From contig CAJXCU010000002.1 in the NCBI GenBank assembly GCA_913051935.1, positions 16,996 through 80,995 of the forward strand: a stretch of 64,000 nucleotides of DNA, written 5' to 3'. Position numbers and translations under genes: made by a program. The stretch's first letter is position 1, and each line of letters opens with the position of its first letter. The stretch is from an uncultured Flavobacteriales bacterium (GTDB lineage: Bacteria; Bacteroidota; Bacteroidia; Flavobacteriales_D; Crocinitomicaceae). The notes beneath the pieces are model-generated. The model was not told the origin of the DNA. It saw only the letters and a program-made list of their open reading frames with translations, and did no database searches. Of the stretch, positions 25,855-34,320 are shown piece after piece.

Positions 25855-26478
25855 ATGGAATCGATTTTCGCATCCTTACTGGCGCCTTATCAAGAATATT
25901 CTACACTGAATGTTTTTCTCGAATTTACAGCTGTTTTTTTCGGTTTATTGAGCGTTTGGTTCTCCAAGAAAAATAATATTTTGGTATATCCAACCGGGAT
26001 TGTTTCCACTTTAATATTTGTCTATCTTTTATACAATTGGGGTTTATTAGGCGATATGCTGATAAATGCATATTATTTTTCCATGAGTATTTATGGGTGG
26101 TATTACTGGACTCGAAAGAAAGGAACAAATGACCTTAACCCAATTACTAGAATGAATCAATTCGAATTTCGAATGGCACAGGGCTTATTTATTTTTGCCT
26201 TGTTATTTGTTTTTTTGGTTTATTCTTTCTTCGATAAGTGGAATAGCATTATAGCATATGTTGATACCTTTACAACAGCTATATTTTTCGTTGGGATGTG
26301 GCTAATGGCGAGAAGAAAAATTGAACACTGGTTGTTTTGGATTGTTGGAGACCTTGTATCTATTCCATTGTATTACTTTAAAGGTTATTCCTTAACGGGC
26401 ATACAATATTTAATTTTCACGATCATAGCTGTTGCGGGCTTATATACGTGGAAAAAAGAGCTATATGAGCGGGGTTAG
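25855..26478 (+). CDS. pnuC: Nicotinamide riboside transporter PnuC
   Basis: The 207-residue membrane protein has about seven hydrophobic helices and the PnuC signatures NILVYPTGIVSTLIFVYLL, NAYYFSMSIYGWYYW and IVGDLVSIPLYYFKG. These mark the substrate-lining helices with conserved aromatic residues. PnuC performs facilitated uptake of nicotinamide riboside. The next gene is a NadR-type kinase with a 14-bp overlap, which points to nicotinamide riboside rather than thiamine as substrate. The 87-bp upstream region shows no TPP or NAD riboswitch that I can recognise. Confidence 0.92.
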   Translation: MESIFASLLAPYQEYSTLNVFLEFTAVFFGLLSVWFSKKNNILVYPTGIVSTLIFVYLLYNWGLLGDMLINAYYFSMSIYGWYYWTRKKGTNDLNPITRMNQFEFRMAQGLFIFALLFVFLVYSFFDKWNSIIAYVDTFTTAIFFVGMWLMARRKIEHWLFWIVGDLVSIPLYYFKGYSLTGIQYLIFTIIAVAGLYTWKKELYERG

Positions 26479-26968
26479 AATTGCTTTTACTGGACCGGAA
26501 TGTTCTGGAAAATCTACCATGGCAAAATGGCTTTCAGACGAATTTTCTTTAAAAATTATTGAGGAATATGCGAGAGCGTATCTGCAAAAAAAAATGGCGT
26601 ATTCAATGGATGATTTGGACAGAATTGCCGCAGAACAATTTGTCAGAAATTCTTCGAAAGGCGCTTTGGTGGCTGATACGGAAATGTTGGTATTGAAAAT
26701 ATGGAGTGAGGAAAAATACCAGCGCGTATCAGAACATATCTTACAGCTATTAAAACGACAAGAATTCGATTTTTATTTTCTTTGTAAACCTGATTTTGAT
26801 TGGATTTCAGATCCATTGAGAGAGAATGCACTCGATAGAGATAGGTTGTTTGATGTCTACGAAGCATCTTTGAAAAAGTATAATTTCCCCTATTGTGTAC
26901 TTTCAGGGCCTGAAGTCGAAAGAAAGGAAATAATTAAAGGCATATTTGCGAATAAAGGTATTTTATGA
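26465..26968 (+). CDS. NadR-like nicotinamide riboside kinase domain protein
   Basis: The 167-residue P-loop protein has GPECSGKST at 10-18, the form typical of the C-terminal kinase domain of NadR, and EEYARAYL shortly after. Length matches a stand-alone kinase without the NMN adenylyltransferase domain. It would phosphorylate nicotinamide riboside imported by PnuC to NMN and so trap it. I chose the ATG at 26465 because the P-loop domain begins directly after it; it overlaps pnuC by 14 bp, and its stop overlaps the SCO gene as ATGA. Confidence 0.88.
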   Translation: MSGVRIAFTGPECSGKSTMAKWLSDEFSLKIIEEYARAYLQKKMAYSMDDLDRIAAEQFVRNSSKGALVADTEMLVLKIWSEEKYQRVSEHILQLLKRQEFDFYFLCKPDFDWISDPLRENALDRDRLFDVYEASLKKYNFPYCVLSGPEVERKEIIKGIFANKGIL

Positions 26969-27624
26969 AAAAAGTAATTTTTATTTTTCTTCTTCTAATC
27001 GTGTGTGTTCCTATTGCATATTACTTTAACGCACCTTCCGATACTAAAAAGTTAACGATCATTAATCCAATTGATTTAAATCCTGAAATGGTTGATGTAG
27101 AGCTCAGAAACAAGGGGAGGGATCATTTCATTTCAGATTTTGATTTAATCAATCAAGACAGTTTGGCTTTTAGCTCGAGTAGTGTCTCAAAAAAAATATG
27201 GGTGGTTGAATATTTTTTTGCCAGCTGTAAGGGGATTTGTCCAGTCATGAACGAACAGATGAAGCGCATACAATCCGCCTTTTTAAACGATACGAATGTT
27301 GTGATACTTAGCTTTACTGTTGACCCTGAGCGCGATACGCCTTGGGTTCTAAAAGAGTATGCAAATGCCCATGGTGCGGAAGCTGGAAAATGGTTTTTTC
27401 TCACAGGAGATAAAGCATCAATTTATAAATTAGCGCGTAAATCATTTTTCCTTTTAAAGCCTGCTGAAGCCAAAAACCAAGGGGATGTAGGGAGCGATTT
27501 TATTCATACAAATAACTTTGTGCTTGTAGATGAAAACAAACAGATCAGAGGGTATTATGATGGAACCAATCGAAATGAAGTAGATGAGCTAATAGATGAT
27601 ATTGATATTCTTCAAAAAGAATAG
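26965..27624 (+). CDS. SCO1/SenC family copper-binding thioredoxin-fold protein
   Basis: The 219-residue protein has an N-terminal membrane anchor (residues 4-20) and a thioredoxin-fold domain with the copper site C88-x3-C92 (FASCKGICPVM) and H181 (DFIHTNNF). The strand FTVDPERDTPWVL is typical of SCO proteins, which deliver copper to the CuA site of cytochrome oxidase or reduce its cysteines. It is the last gene of the pnuC-kinase-SCO operon by ATGA overlap; no oxidase subunits are nearby, so the linkage to NAD salvage is probably incidental. Confidence 0.92.
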   Translation: MKKVIFIFLLLIVCVPIAYYFNAPSDTKKLTIINPIDLNPEMVDVELRNKGRDHFISDFDLINQDSLAFSSSSVSKKIWVVEYFFASCKGICPVMNEQMKRIQSAFLNDTNVVILSFTVDPERDTPWVLKEYANAHGAEAGKWFFLTGDKASIYKLARKSFFLLKPAEAKNQGDVGSDFIHTNNFVLVDENKQIRGYYDGTNRNEVDELIDDIDILQKE

Positions 27625-27659
27625 ATATATCAGTATTCTTAGAGCCTTGTGAAATTGCC

Positions 27660-27667
27660 TATCTTTG
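27660..27667 (+). promoter_or_regulatory. -7 box TATCTTTG for the pseudouridine synthase operon
   Basis: This exact TAnnTTTG match overlaps the TTG at 27665 that would otherwise be the longest start. It therefore argues for the ATG at 27707, giving a leader of about 35 nt. Confidence 0.4.
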
Positions 27668-27706
27668 TTTTCTGAAAGTCCAAATTCCTTTCAAACGCCA
27701 ATAGTA

Positions 27707-28534
27707 ATGCCAAGAGATAAAAAAAATCAAAAGCCTGACAAAAATGTTTCAAAGCGCGATAAACGCAAGTATATTGAGTATCGTCAGCGGCTAAAGAAGG
27801 GAGACCCTCTTCCGTCTTTTAGTGATGAGGTTAGGCTGAATAAGTTTATATCTAACGCTGGTATTTGTTCTCGGAGAGAGGCAGATGTTTTGATTGCTGC
27901 TGGAGTAGTAATGGTGAATAATAAGGTAATCACAGAGCTTGGATATAAAGTAAAACCTAATGATGAGGTTAAATATGATGGTGAAACTATCAAGGCTTAC
28001 AACAAGCGATACGTTTTATTAAATAAGCCAAAAGGGTTTTATTCAACAGTGGGAGAGTCAAAAGGGAGAAAGACTGCTTTGAGTTTGATTCAAAAAGCAT
28101 GTAGAGAGATGCTTTTTCCTGTTGATAAGCTTGAGAAAGACGCAACGGGTTTATTGCTATTCACCAATGATACGGACTTATCTAAAAAGTTAAACCACCC
28201 ACGCTTTCAATCCAAAAAACTTTATCACGTTGAATCGAATAAACCTGTGACTAAAAATCATTTAAAGCAAATGATTGATGGCTTAGATCTTGAGGATGGA
28301 AAAACTAAGGTGTTAAATGCGACACATGTAAAAGAAGGAAGTTCACGAGAGGTAGGCATCGAAATAAGCTCTGGTAAAAAACAGGTTATTCACCGCATGT
28401 TCGAGGCGATGGGTCTTGCTGTGGTTAAATTAGATCGTGTTCGATTTTCCGGCCTCACAAAAAAAGATCTTCCTAGAGGAATGTATCGCCACTTGTCTGA
28501 AAATGAAGTTTCATTTTTAAAAATGACCAAGTAA
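27707..28534 (+). CDS. RsuA/RluB/RluF-type pseudouridine synthase with Asp-to-Glu at the active site
   Basis: The 275-residue protein has a basic N-terminal tail, an S4 RNA-binding domain (RLNKFISNAGICSRREAD) and the RsuA-type catalytic domain (YVLLNKPKGF, KKQVIHRMFEAMG, DRVRFSGL). The catalytic block normally reads RLDxxTxGL; here it is KLEKDATGL with E143 where the nucleophilic Asp is expected. The codon is clear (GAG). Either the enzyme is changed in activity or this branch tolerates Glu. The start at 27707 is chosen because a promoter box covers the longer alternative. It leads a four-gene coupled operon. Confidence 0.85.
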   Translation: MPRDKKNQKPDKNVSKRDKRKYIEYRQRLKKGDPLPSFSDEVRLNKFISNAGICSRREADVLIAAGVVMVNNKVITELGYKVKPNDEVKYDGETIKAYNKRYVLLNKPKGFYSTVGESKGRKTALSLIQKACREMLFPVDKLEKDATGLLLFTNDTDLSKKLNHPRFQSKKLYHVESNKPVTKNHLKQMIDGLDLEDGKTKVLNATHVKEGSSREVGIEISSGKKQVIHRMFEAMGLAVVKLDRVRFSGLTKKDLPRGMYRHLSENEVSFLKMTK

Positions 28535-29214
28535 TGCGAAGATTTTATTTTGTAATGTTATTTTTCGTTTTGAACGCATGCTCAAGTGAGGTTTCAACAT
28601 ATTCACATCCGTATTCTAAATACTTTTACAACTATAATACAGAACCTAAAGTCTACAGGTATCGAGATGTTATACATGGATTAAACGAACAGTTTCACAG
28701 GGTATACGGTGTTGAGGACTCTGAAGGTAAACATATCGTTGTGGAGCGTTATGTTCAAGACGGTAGGCTAACTGAGGCCTTTAATTTTAATTTAGACTCC
28801 TTGAATGTCATGGACCATATGGTTGTTAATGCTTTGGGTGAAAATGAAAAGGCAACACTATATAAAGACTTATTCTTTCCGAAATCAAAAGATGAAGTAG
28901 TTCAATTTACTTCTAAGTTTTCTGGGATTTCGGATTCTACAGTTTTTTTGATGGAGGTGAATAGGAGGTTGAGCGATATCAAAATGCGACAAGTGTTATC
29001 TGATTCTTTGGAATGTATTAAATTAGTCGAGAACGCTATTTATACTTTATTAAACCCATTCACGAAACAAGAAAGCCAGCAGGCGCTTGAGACAGTCTCA
29101 TACTACGCTAAGGATATTGGACTTATTGAGTGGTATGATACTCAAAAAAGAAGTCATTTTCAGCTCGAGGATATTCTTTCGCAGGAAAAATGGATAAAAT
29201 TAATTTCAGAATGA
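28534..29214 (+). CDS. Hypothetical lipoprotein (226 aa)
   Basis: The protein has a lipoprotein signal with lipobox VLNAC and the lipidated Cys at 16, followed by SS, which in Bacteroidota is compatible with the outer membrane. The rest is soluble, with beta-rich then helical character, and carries no recognised motif. It starts one base inside the stop of the pseudouridine synthase gene (TAATG) and ends ATGA-overlapped with the next gene. I do not recognise a family. Confidence 0.72.
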   Translation: MRRFYFVMLFFVLNACSSEVSTYSHPYSKYFYNYNTEPKVYRYRDVIHGLNEQFHRVYGVEDSEGKHIVVERYVQDGRLTEAFNFNLDSLNVMDHMVVNALGENEKATLYKDLFFPKSKDEVVQFTSKFSGISDSTVFLMEVNRRLSDIKMRQVLSDSLECIKLVENAIYTLLNPFTKQESQQALETVSYYAKDIGLIEWYDTQKRSHFQLEDILSQEKWIKLISE

Positions 29215-30092
29215 AAAGGTACTTTTTACTGCTGCTAACTTTGTGCTTGATCTTTTCGGGATTTTCTCAAAGAAGAAATAAGGCCAAACCTAAAAAGTCT
29301 TTTAATGCAGGTGCTATCTTTTTACATTGGGGGTATAACCGCGATTTCTACAGTAAAAGTGATATTAATTTTACGGGACCTGGGTACGATTTTACGTTAC
29401 AAGGTTGTCGCGCAGAGGATCGACAGGAACCCTTGAGTTATGAAAATTATTTTAAGTTCAATAACATAACGATTCCGCAATACAATATCCGCATTGGTTA
29501 TATGATCAAAAAAAATTGGGCGATCTCTCTGGGTTTCGATCATATGAAATATATCCTCAAGGACAACATCCCCTATCAGTTATCTGGTACGATCAACCCA
29601 GGGGTTGATCTTGAGACCAATTGGTCTGGAACATATATTAATGAACCTGTGATTACCCAAGAGTCGTCATTTCATTATGAAAATAGCAATGGATTAAACT
29701 ATATCCGTGCTGAGGTTTCTCGAGTTGATCAGTGGTATAGACAGAGGAGTTCTGCTTGGTTTGCATTTTCTAGTCTTTTTGGAGCCGGAGTTGGTACAAT
29801 TGTATCTCTGAATGACTTCACATTTGCCGGAAGAAAATCTCAAGAAACGCAGTCTTTGTCAGGGATGGCGATTTCTCTTCATGCTGATATGCGCTTGGAA
29901 TTTTTTAGACATTTTTATATTCAGCCTGGAGTAGGCTCTGGTTTTATGCTTCAAAATAACGTAAAAACAAGACCTGAAGATTTTAATTCTATTGCCAGAC
30001 ATCAGTTTGGTTATCTCGAAGCCCATGTTTTATTTGGATGGTTTTTTTATTTGAAACCTATTAATGCATGCGATGCATGTCCTCAATGGTAG
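29211..30092 (+). CDS. Outer-membrane beta-barrel-like protein (293 aa)
   Basis: The protein has a signal peptide (MKRYFLLLLTLCLIFSGFSQ) then a basic patch. The region after it alternates hydrophobic and polar residues with many aromatic residues (IRIGYMIKKNWAISLGFDHM, FYIQPGVGSG) and ends in an aromatic strand, which suits a small outer-membrane barrel. A short cysteine-containing tail (CDACPQW) is unusual for a barrel. I chose ATG 29211 (ATGA overlap) over the longer frame because the signal peptide begins there. Pth follows after 4 bp. No named family. Confidence 0.72.
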   Translation: MKRYFLLLLTLCLIFSGFSQRRNKAKPKKSFNAGAIFLHWGYNRDFYSKSDINFTGPGYDFTLQGCRAEDRQEPLSYENYFKFNNITIPQYNIRIGYMIKKNWAISLGFDHMKYILKDNIPYQLSGTINPGVDLETNWSGTYINEPVITQESSFHYENSNGLNYIRAEVSRVDQWYRQRSSAWFAFSSLFGAGVGTIVSLNDFTFAGRKSQETQSLSGMAISLHADMRLEFFRHFYIQPGVGSGFMLQNNVKTRPEDFNSIARHQFGYLEAHVLFGWFFYLKPINACDACPQW

Positions 30093-30096
30093 AAGT

Positions 30097-30660
30097 ATGA
30101 AATATTTGATTGCAGGTCTTGGTAATCCCGGTTTGACATATGCCCACACACGACATAATATCGGGTTTGATATTTTAGATAGATTGGTGAAAGGTACAAG
30201 CCTAAAATTTGAAACTGAACGATATGCTGATCGCGCTGAATTAAAGTTTAAGGGAAGGAAGTTGATTTTAATCAAACCAAACACTTTCATGAATTTATCG
30301 GGTAAAGCGATTCAGTATTGGCTTCAGAAAGAAAAAATTCCAATTTCAAACTTACTTGTAATTAGCGACGACTTGGCGTTACCTTTTGGTACTTTACGCC
30401 TGAAGGGTAAGGGTTCGGCAGGAGGCCATAATGGCCTGAAGGACACTGAAGAAGTGCTTAAGACAACAGCCTATAGTAGATTGAGATTTGGAATCGGTGA
30501 CGACTACCCGCGTGGGAAACAGGCAGATTTTGTTTTGGGATCATGGTCTAAAAAAGAGGAAATAGCCCTCGATGAACGCATTGAACAATCTACGAAATTC
30601 ATCCAATCTTTCGTCACTATCGGCTTAAACATGACCATGTCTGCCCTGAATGGTAAGTAG
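30097..30660 (+). CDS. pth: Peptidyl-tRNA hydrolase
   Basis: The 187-residue Pth hydrolyses peptidyl-tRNAs released from stalled ribosomes. Diagnostic stretches are IAGLGNPGLTYAHTRHNIGF, which includes the catalytic His, then KPNTFMNLSGKA, SDDLALPFGTLRLKGKGSAGGHNGL and FRIGDD-like FGIGDDYPRG. Length is normal. I chose ATG 30097 because conserved sequence starts at KYLIAGLGNPG. It closes the coupled operon begun by the pseudouridine synthase and converges on the lysozyme gene. Confidence 0.95.
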   Translation: MKYLIAGLGNPGLTYAHTRHNIGFDILDRLVKGTSLKFETERYADRAELKFKGRKLILIKPNTFMNLSGKAIQYWLQKEKIPISNLLVISDDLALPFGTLRLKGKGSAGGHNGLKDTEEVLKTTAYSRLRFGIGDDYPRGKQADFVLGSWSKKEEIALDERIEQSTKFIQSFVTIGLNMTMSALNGK

Positions 30661-30682
30661 ATGTGCTTATTGATGATCGTGA

Positions 30683-31639
30683 TTAAACCTTGTTTATTTT
30701 TAAAATATATTTGATTCCATCTTTGGTAATTAAATGAAGGTAATACAGCCCAGATTTTAAAATTGAGCAATCAATTGAACCATCTTTGAAAAGCATTTCT
30801 TGAATCAAACCTTTGGTGTCATATAGGGCTATTTTGTCAATTTCAGATTCTCCAATATTTACATGTAATAAGTGTCTTGTGGGATTAGGAAAAACATGAA
30901 TTTTATTATTCATTCTAGTTTCTATGTCGCTTGTATTAAGCCCTATAGTTGCATTAAAATCTTGTAGCGTCCCATTAAAGATATTTAAGTCAACATCGCC
31001 CTGAACTCCATCAATAGATCCCCACCATGAATACTGTTTAAATTTCCAATTTTCCCAGGATCCAATATTGATAGGCGGGCTTAAGTTCTCATCGGGTTGT
31101 GCAAACCATAAGCCATATTCGGTAAGTGAAGAATTCAGGTAATTGGCATAGTTTCCGTTGATATAAATAAAAGGAGCAATTCCTGTTTGCGTTTCTACTT
31201 CAATCATCCATTCTTGGGCCCAATTACTTAATTCCTCTGATGTGAACATATCTGTAAGTACAATGGCCTGTCCACCGGAGTATGGGTTTTCTAAATCGAG
31301 AACAGGTGGTAAAAACCCGCTTCCAATATAGGCCGAGGCGATATTTAAAAAGTTCATTGCATCCTCCTGAGGGGTATTATTGTCTGGCCTCGCAAAATGG
31401 TAGGCCCCCATGACAACATTTGCATTGAGTCCATTCTCCATATTGGTAAAAAACATGGGGTCCGTGTAGGTCATACCTTCTGTTGATTTGGCCCAGGCGA
31501 AAGTGTATCCCTCGGCTTTTACTTGCTCCCAATTAATATTGCCCTGCCAATTGGAAACATCTATCCCAAGGACATTTTGACAAAGCCCTATAGATATGAT
31601 CGAAAATAAAAATAATGTAAAGAGCATTGTTTTTTTCAT
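30683..31639 (-). CDS. GH25 lysozyme (muramidase) with T9SS sorting domain
   Basis: The 318-residue protein has a signal peptide (residues 1-20, ending LCQ), a GH25 domain (about 24-220) with D27 in GIDVSNWQG and the catalytic D115/E117 pair in PVLDLENPYS, and a C-terminal type A sorting domain (about 243-318, VFPNPTRHLLHV). It should cleave the glycan chain of peptidoglycan. Export beyond the outer membrane by the T9SS implies that it acts outside the cell or on other bacteria rather than on its own wall. No obvious immunity or regulator gene is adjacent. Confidence 0.9.
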   Translation of the reverse strand: MKKTMLFTLFLFSIISIGLCQNVLGIDVSNWQGNINWEQVKAEGYTFAWAKSTEGMTYTDPMFFTNMENGLNANVVMGAYHFARPDNNTPQEDAMNFLNIASAYIGSGFLPPVLDLENPYSGGQAIVLTDMFTSEELSNWAQEWMIEVETQTGIAPFIYINGNYANYLNSSLTEYGLWFAQPDENLSPPINIGSWENWKFKQYSWWGSIDGVQGDVDLNIFNGTLQDFNATIGLNTSDIETRMNNKIHVFPNPTRHLLHVNIGESEIDKIALYDTKGLIQEMLFKDGSIDCSILKSGLYYLHLITKDGIKYILKINKV

Positions 31640-31799
31640 AAGCGGAGGTTTGTTTTAGAGTTATAAATTTATCTTTTCTGAATTAATTTTTTGAAACAAT
31701 TTGAGATTAAAATAAAGATTTTCGAATACAATATTTTGAAACCTTCTATTTGTAATTAATTGCGTACTGTTTTGCAATCCTTGTCAAGGAAAAAACCTT

Positions 31800-31807
31800 T
31801 AATTTTG
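31800..31807 (+). promoter_or_regulatory. -7 box TAATTTTG, leaderless spacing, asnS
   Basis: This exact TAnnTTTG match ends 4 nt before the asnS ATG at 31812. A TTG at 31781-31783 is a possible -33 element with a slightly short spacing (16 nt). The remainder of the 172-bp gap shared with the lysozyme gene shows no other feature. Confidence 0.5.
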
Positions 31808-31811
31808 TAAC

Positions 31812-33257
31812 ATGGCTAGAATAAAAATTTCAGAACTCCTTAAGAATGGGGCAAATTTCCTCGGAGAAAAGCTCGAGGTAAAAGGATGGGTGCGCGCTTT
31901 TAGAAGTAAAAGATTCGTCCAGATAAATGATGGCTCTTGTATGGCAAATATTCAAGGGGTAATTGATTTTGATAGGTTTGATGAGAAAGCCCTTCGTGCA
32001 ATTAGTACCGGAGCGGCAGTGAGTCTATTTGGGACTTTAGTGGAATCTCAAGGTTCTGGCCAAAGCGTTGAACTCCAAGTTGAAACCTTTGAAATTATTG
32101 GAATTGCAGATCCAGAAGCAGTCCAAAAAACGATTCTTCAGCCGAAAAAGCATAGCCTTGATTTATTGAGAGAGCAAGCACACTTGAGATTTAGAACGAA
32201 CACTTTTGGTGCTGTTTTTCGAATTAGACACGCAGCATCTTTTGCCATTCATAAATTCTTCAATGATAAAGGGTTTAATTATATCCATACGCCTATATTG
32301 ACCGGTTCTGATGCTGAAGGTGCGGGTGAGATGTTCCGCGTAAGCACATTAGATCCGAAAAACCCCCCACTAGATGATCAAGGAAATATTGATTACACCA
32401 AAGATTTTTTTGGCAAGCAGGTAAACTTAACCGTCTCGGGTCAATTGGAAGCGGAGCTCGCTGCACTCGGATTGGGTCAGGTGTATACTTTTGGCCCGAC
32501 CTTTCGCGCAGAAAACTCAAACACCTCAAGGCACCTTGCTGAGTTTTGGATGATTGAGCCTGAGGTTGCATTTAATGATCTTTTTGACAATATGGATTTG
32601 ACAGAAGACTTCTTAAAATATATTTGCAACTATATTCTTGAAAATTGTGCTGAAGATTTAAATTTTTTAGACCAAAGATTTACCCAAGAACAAAACCAAA
32701 AACCTCAAAATGAACGCAGCCATCTTGGCCTTAAAGAGAGCATTGAGTTTGTGACCAACAACCCATTTAAACGCCTTACATATACAGAAGCGATTGATGT
32801 GCTACTTAATTCAAAAGCATATAAAAAGAAAAGATTTGAATTTCCCGTTGAATGGGGCGTTGATTTACAAAGCGAGCATGAGCGATACTTAGTTGAAAAA
32901 GAGTTCAAATGCCCTGTAATATTAAGAGATTACCCAGGAGATATCAAGGCCTTTTATATGCGTCAAAATGATGATGGGAAAACGGTGGCAGCCATGGATG
33001 TTTTGTTCCCAGGAGTTGGAGAAATTGTTGGCGGGTCTCAACGAGAAGAACGGTTGGATATTCTACAAGCGAAGTGTAAAGAATTTGATATTGCAGAGGA
33101 GGAAATTTGGTGGTATATAGAGACTAGGAAGTTTGGTACAGTTCCGCATGCTGGGTTTGGTATGGGCTTTGAAAGACTGGTCATGTTTTTGACAGGAATG
33201 TCCAACATTCGGGACGTGATTCCTTTTCCCAGAGCCCGAGACAACGCTGAATTTTAG
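31812..33257 (+). CDS. asnS: Asparaginyl-tRNA synthetase
   Basis: The 481-residue class IIb synthetase has an N-terminal OB-fold anticodon-binding domain ([20 protein letters not shown]). The catalytic domain has motif 2 in [21 protein letters not shown] and motif 3 in [15 protein letters not shown]. The final block [11 protein letters not shown] is the Asn type rather than the Asp type. Start and length are typical. The gene appears to be a single transcription unit with a leaderless promoter and a bidirectional hairpin after the stop. Confidence 0.96.
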   Translation: MARIKISELLKNGANFLGEKLEVKGWVRAFRSKRFVQINDGSCMANIQGVIDFDRFDEKALRAISTGAAVSLFGTLVESQGSGQSVELQVETFEIIGIADPEAVQKTILQPKKHSLDLLREQAHLRFRTNTFGAVFRIRHAASFAIHKFFNDKGFNYIHTPILTGSDAEGAGEMFRVSTLDPKNPPLDDQGNIDYTKDFFGKQVNLTVSGQLEAELAALGLGQVYTFGPTFRAENSNTSRHLAEFWMIEPEVAFNDLFDNMDLTEDFLKYICNYILENCAEDLNFLDQRFTQEQNQKPQNERSHLGLKESIEFVTNNPFKRLTYTEAIDVLLNSKAYKKKRFEFPVEWGVDLQSEHERYLVEKEFKCPVILRDYPGDIKAFYMRQNDDGKTVAAMDVLFPGVGEIVGGSQREERLDILQAKCKEFDIAEEEIWWYIETRKFGTVPHAGFGMGFERLVMFLTGMSNIRDVIPFPRARDNAEF

Positions 33258-33266
33258 GGCACAAAA

Positions 33267-33291
33267 AAACCGGAAACAAATTTTCCGGTTT
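33267..33291 (-). terminator. Hairpin terminator, best in the minus orientation
   Basis: A 10-bp stem around CCGG (AAACCGGAAA arm) is followed on the minus strand by a T-run. On the plus strand only TTTATT follows, so it works mainly for the leftward 33309-34890 cassette and may also stop asnS transcripts. Confidence 0.75.
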
Positions 33292-33308
33292 ATTAAAAAA
33301 GTCGCTCT

Positions 33309-33806
33309 CTATTTAAATTTCTGAGTGCTTTTTGCTGGCCCCGGTTTTCTGTTGCTTGCAGGCGCGTTTTTCATTCGATTCATAAGTTGTTTTTTAAATG
33401 CGATTTCAGCATCTCCTAAATCAAATACTTTTTTGTAGCCTAGAAGTTCTCCTATTTTTTGCGAATACTCTTTTTTAATCTCAAGTGATTTTACAGCACT
33501 GTCATGAGCATTCTTCAGTGCATTTTGATAAGTTTGATCATCTTGATTTAGGCTGTCTGCTTTTAATGTCTTGAGGTTTGCCTTCATTGACTTGCGATGT
33601 GCTTTTATTTTTGCCTGCATCTCGTTGTAGATCGGCCAAAAAGCCTCGGCTTCCTCTGTACTCAGCTCTAATTTTTTAGATATAAAGGCAACTTTAGCTT
33701 GTTCGATGCGCGCTGTGCGCTGTTTTCTTTCTTCTTTCTTCGTTTTTTCTTGAGCAAGGAATGTAAAGCTGCTCATTACTAGGCATACAATTAATAACTG
33801 TTTCAT
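33309..33806 (-). CDS. Periplasmic Spy/LTXXQ-like protein ('sensor of ECF-type sigma factor')
   Basis: The 165-residue protein has a signal peptide (MKQLLIVCLVMSSFTFLAQ) followed by an all-helical, highly charged domain. It contains the typical motif LELSTEEAEAFWPIYNEMQ and long amphipathic helices as in Spy/CpxP-type periplasmic proteins. Bacteroidota homologues next to ECF sigma genes are often annotated as sensors. It is third in a sigma-anti-sigma-Spy cassette, so it probably binds unfolded protein or metal in the periplasm and modulates the anti-sigma factor; this role is inferred from context. Confidence 0.8.
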   Translation of the reverse strand: MKQLLIVCLVMSSFTFLAQEKTKKEERKQRTARIEQAKVAFISKKLELSTEEAEAFWPIYNEMQAKIKAHRKSMKANLKTLKADSLNQDDQTYQNALKNAHDSAVKSLEIKKEYSQKIGELLGYKKVFDLGDAEIAFKKQLMNRMKNAPASNRKPGPAKSTQKFK

Positions 33807-33816
33807 GTTGGTTTAT

Positions 33817-34308
33817 TTAAAAAATTAATAATTCGTTTTCGTCAAAATCATTTAGGTTAATAAAGTCTTCATCTAGGTATTGCTCAATGGTTTCTGTTTT
33901 TACCTCATCGGGGATGTAGCCGAAGATCTCTGTGAACTTTGTGCTCTCCATTTCTTCCTCCGTAATAGGTAAAGAGGCCTCGATCAGCTCATCCTCAGAA
34001 TACTCATCGATATTACTTTCAACATATTCTATAATTTCGTTTGGACTGAGTTCTCCAAGATATTTTTCATAGCCAATGTGTTCAACAGAGGGGGGCATAA
34101 ATTGCTGGAAAAGGATAAAACCAATAACTAAAACGGCTGCCGCTGCATAACCAAAAGCCAGAAATCGGACCTTGGTATTTTTTTCAGGGTTTATTGGTAT
34201 TTGTTCTGTTTGAGCAATATTCAAAGCAAGATGAGCGAAGTAATCTTCTTTCGGCAGAGTAGTTTTGACCGGTTTGATGAAATCTAGTATGTTTTTTTTA
34301 TTGTCCAT
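33817..34308 (-). CDS. Single-pass membrane protein, probable anti-sigma factor
   Basis: The 163-residue protein has an N-terminal cytoplasmic segment of about 47 residues (with KEDYFAHLALNIAQTE), one membrane helix at about 48-69 and an acidic periplasmic part. It lies directly downstream of an ECF sigma factor, with 12 bp between them, the normal place for a cognate anti-sigma factor. No zinc-binding ZAS motif is visible, so assignment rests on topology and position. The Spy-like gene follows after 10 bp. Confidence 0.7.
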   Translation of the reverse strand: MDNKKNILDFIKPVKTTLPKEDYFAHLALNIAQTEQIPINPEKNTKVRFLAFGYAAAAVLVIGFILFQQFMPPSVEHIGYEKYLGELSPNEIIEYVESNIDEYSEDELIEASLPITEEEMESTKFTEIFGYIPDEVKTETIEQYLDEDFINLNDFDENELLIF

Positions 34309-34320
34309 TCTTTTATTAGA

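Noticed and set aside
27665..27706. Upstream TTG start for the pseudouridine synthase
   Set aside because: The TTG lies inside an exact TATCTTTG promoter box, and the extra 14 residues are not like the family; the ATG at 27707 is preferred.
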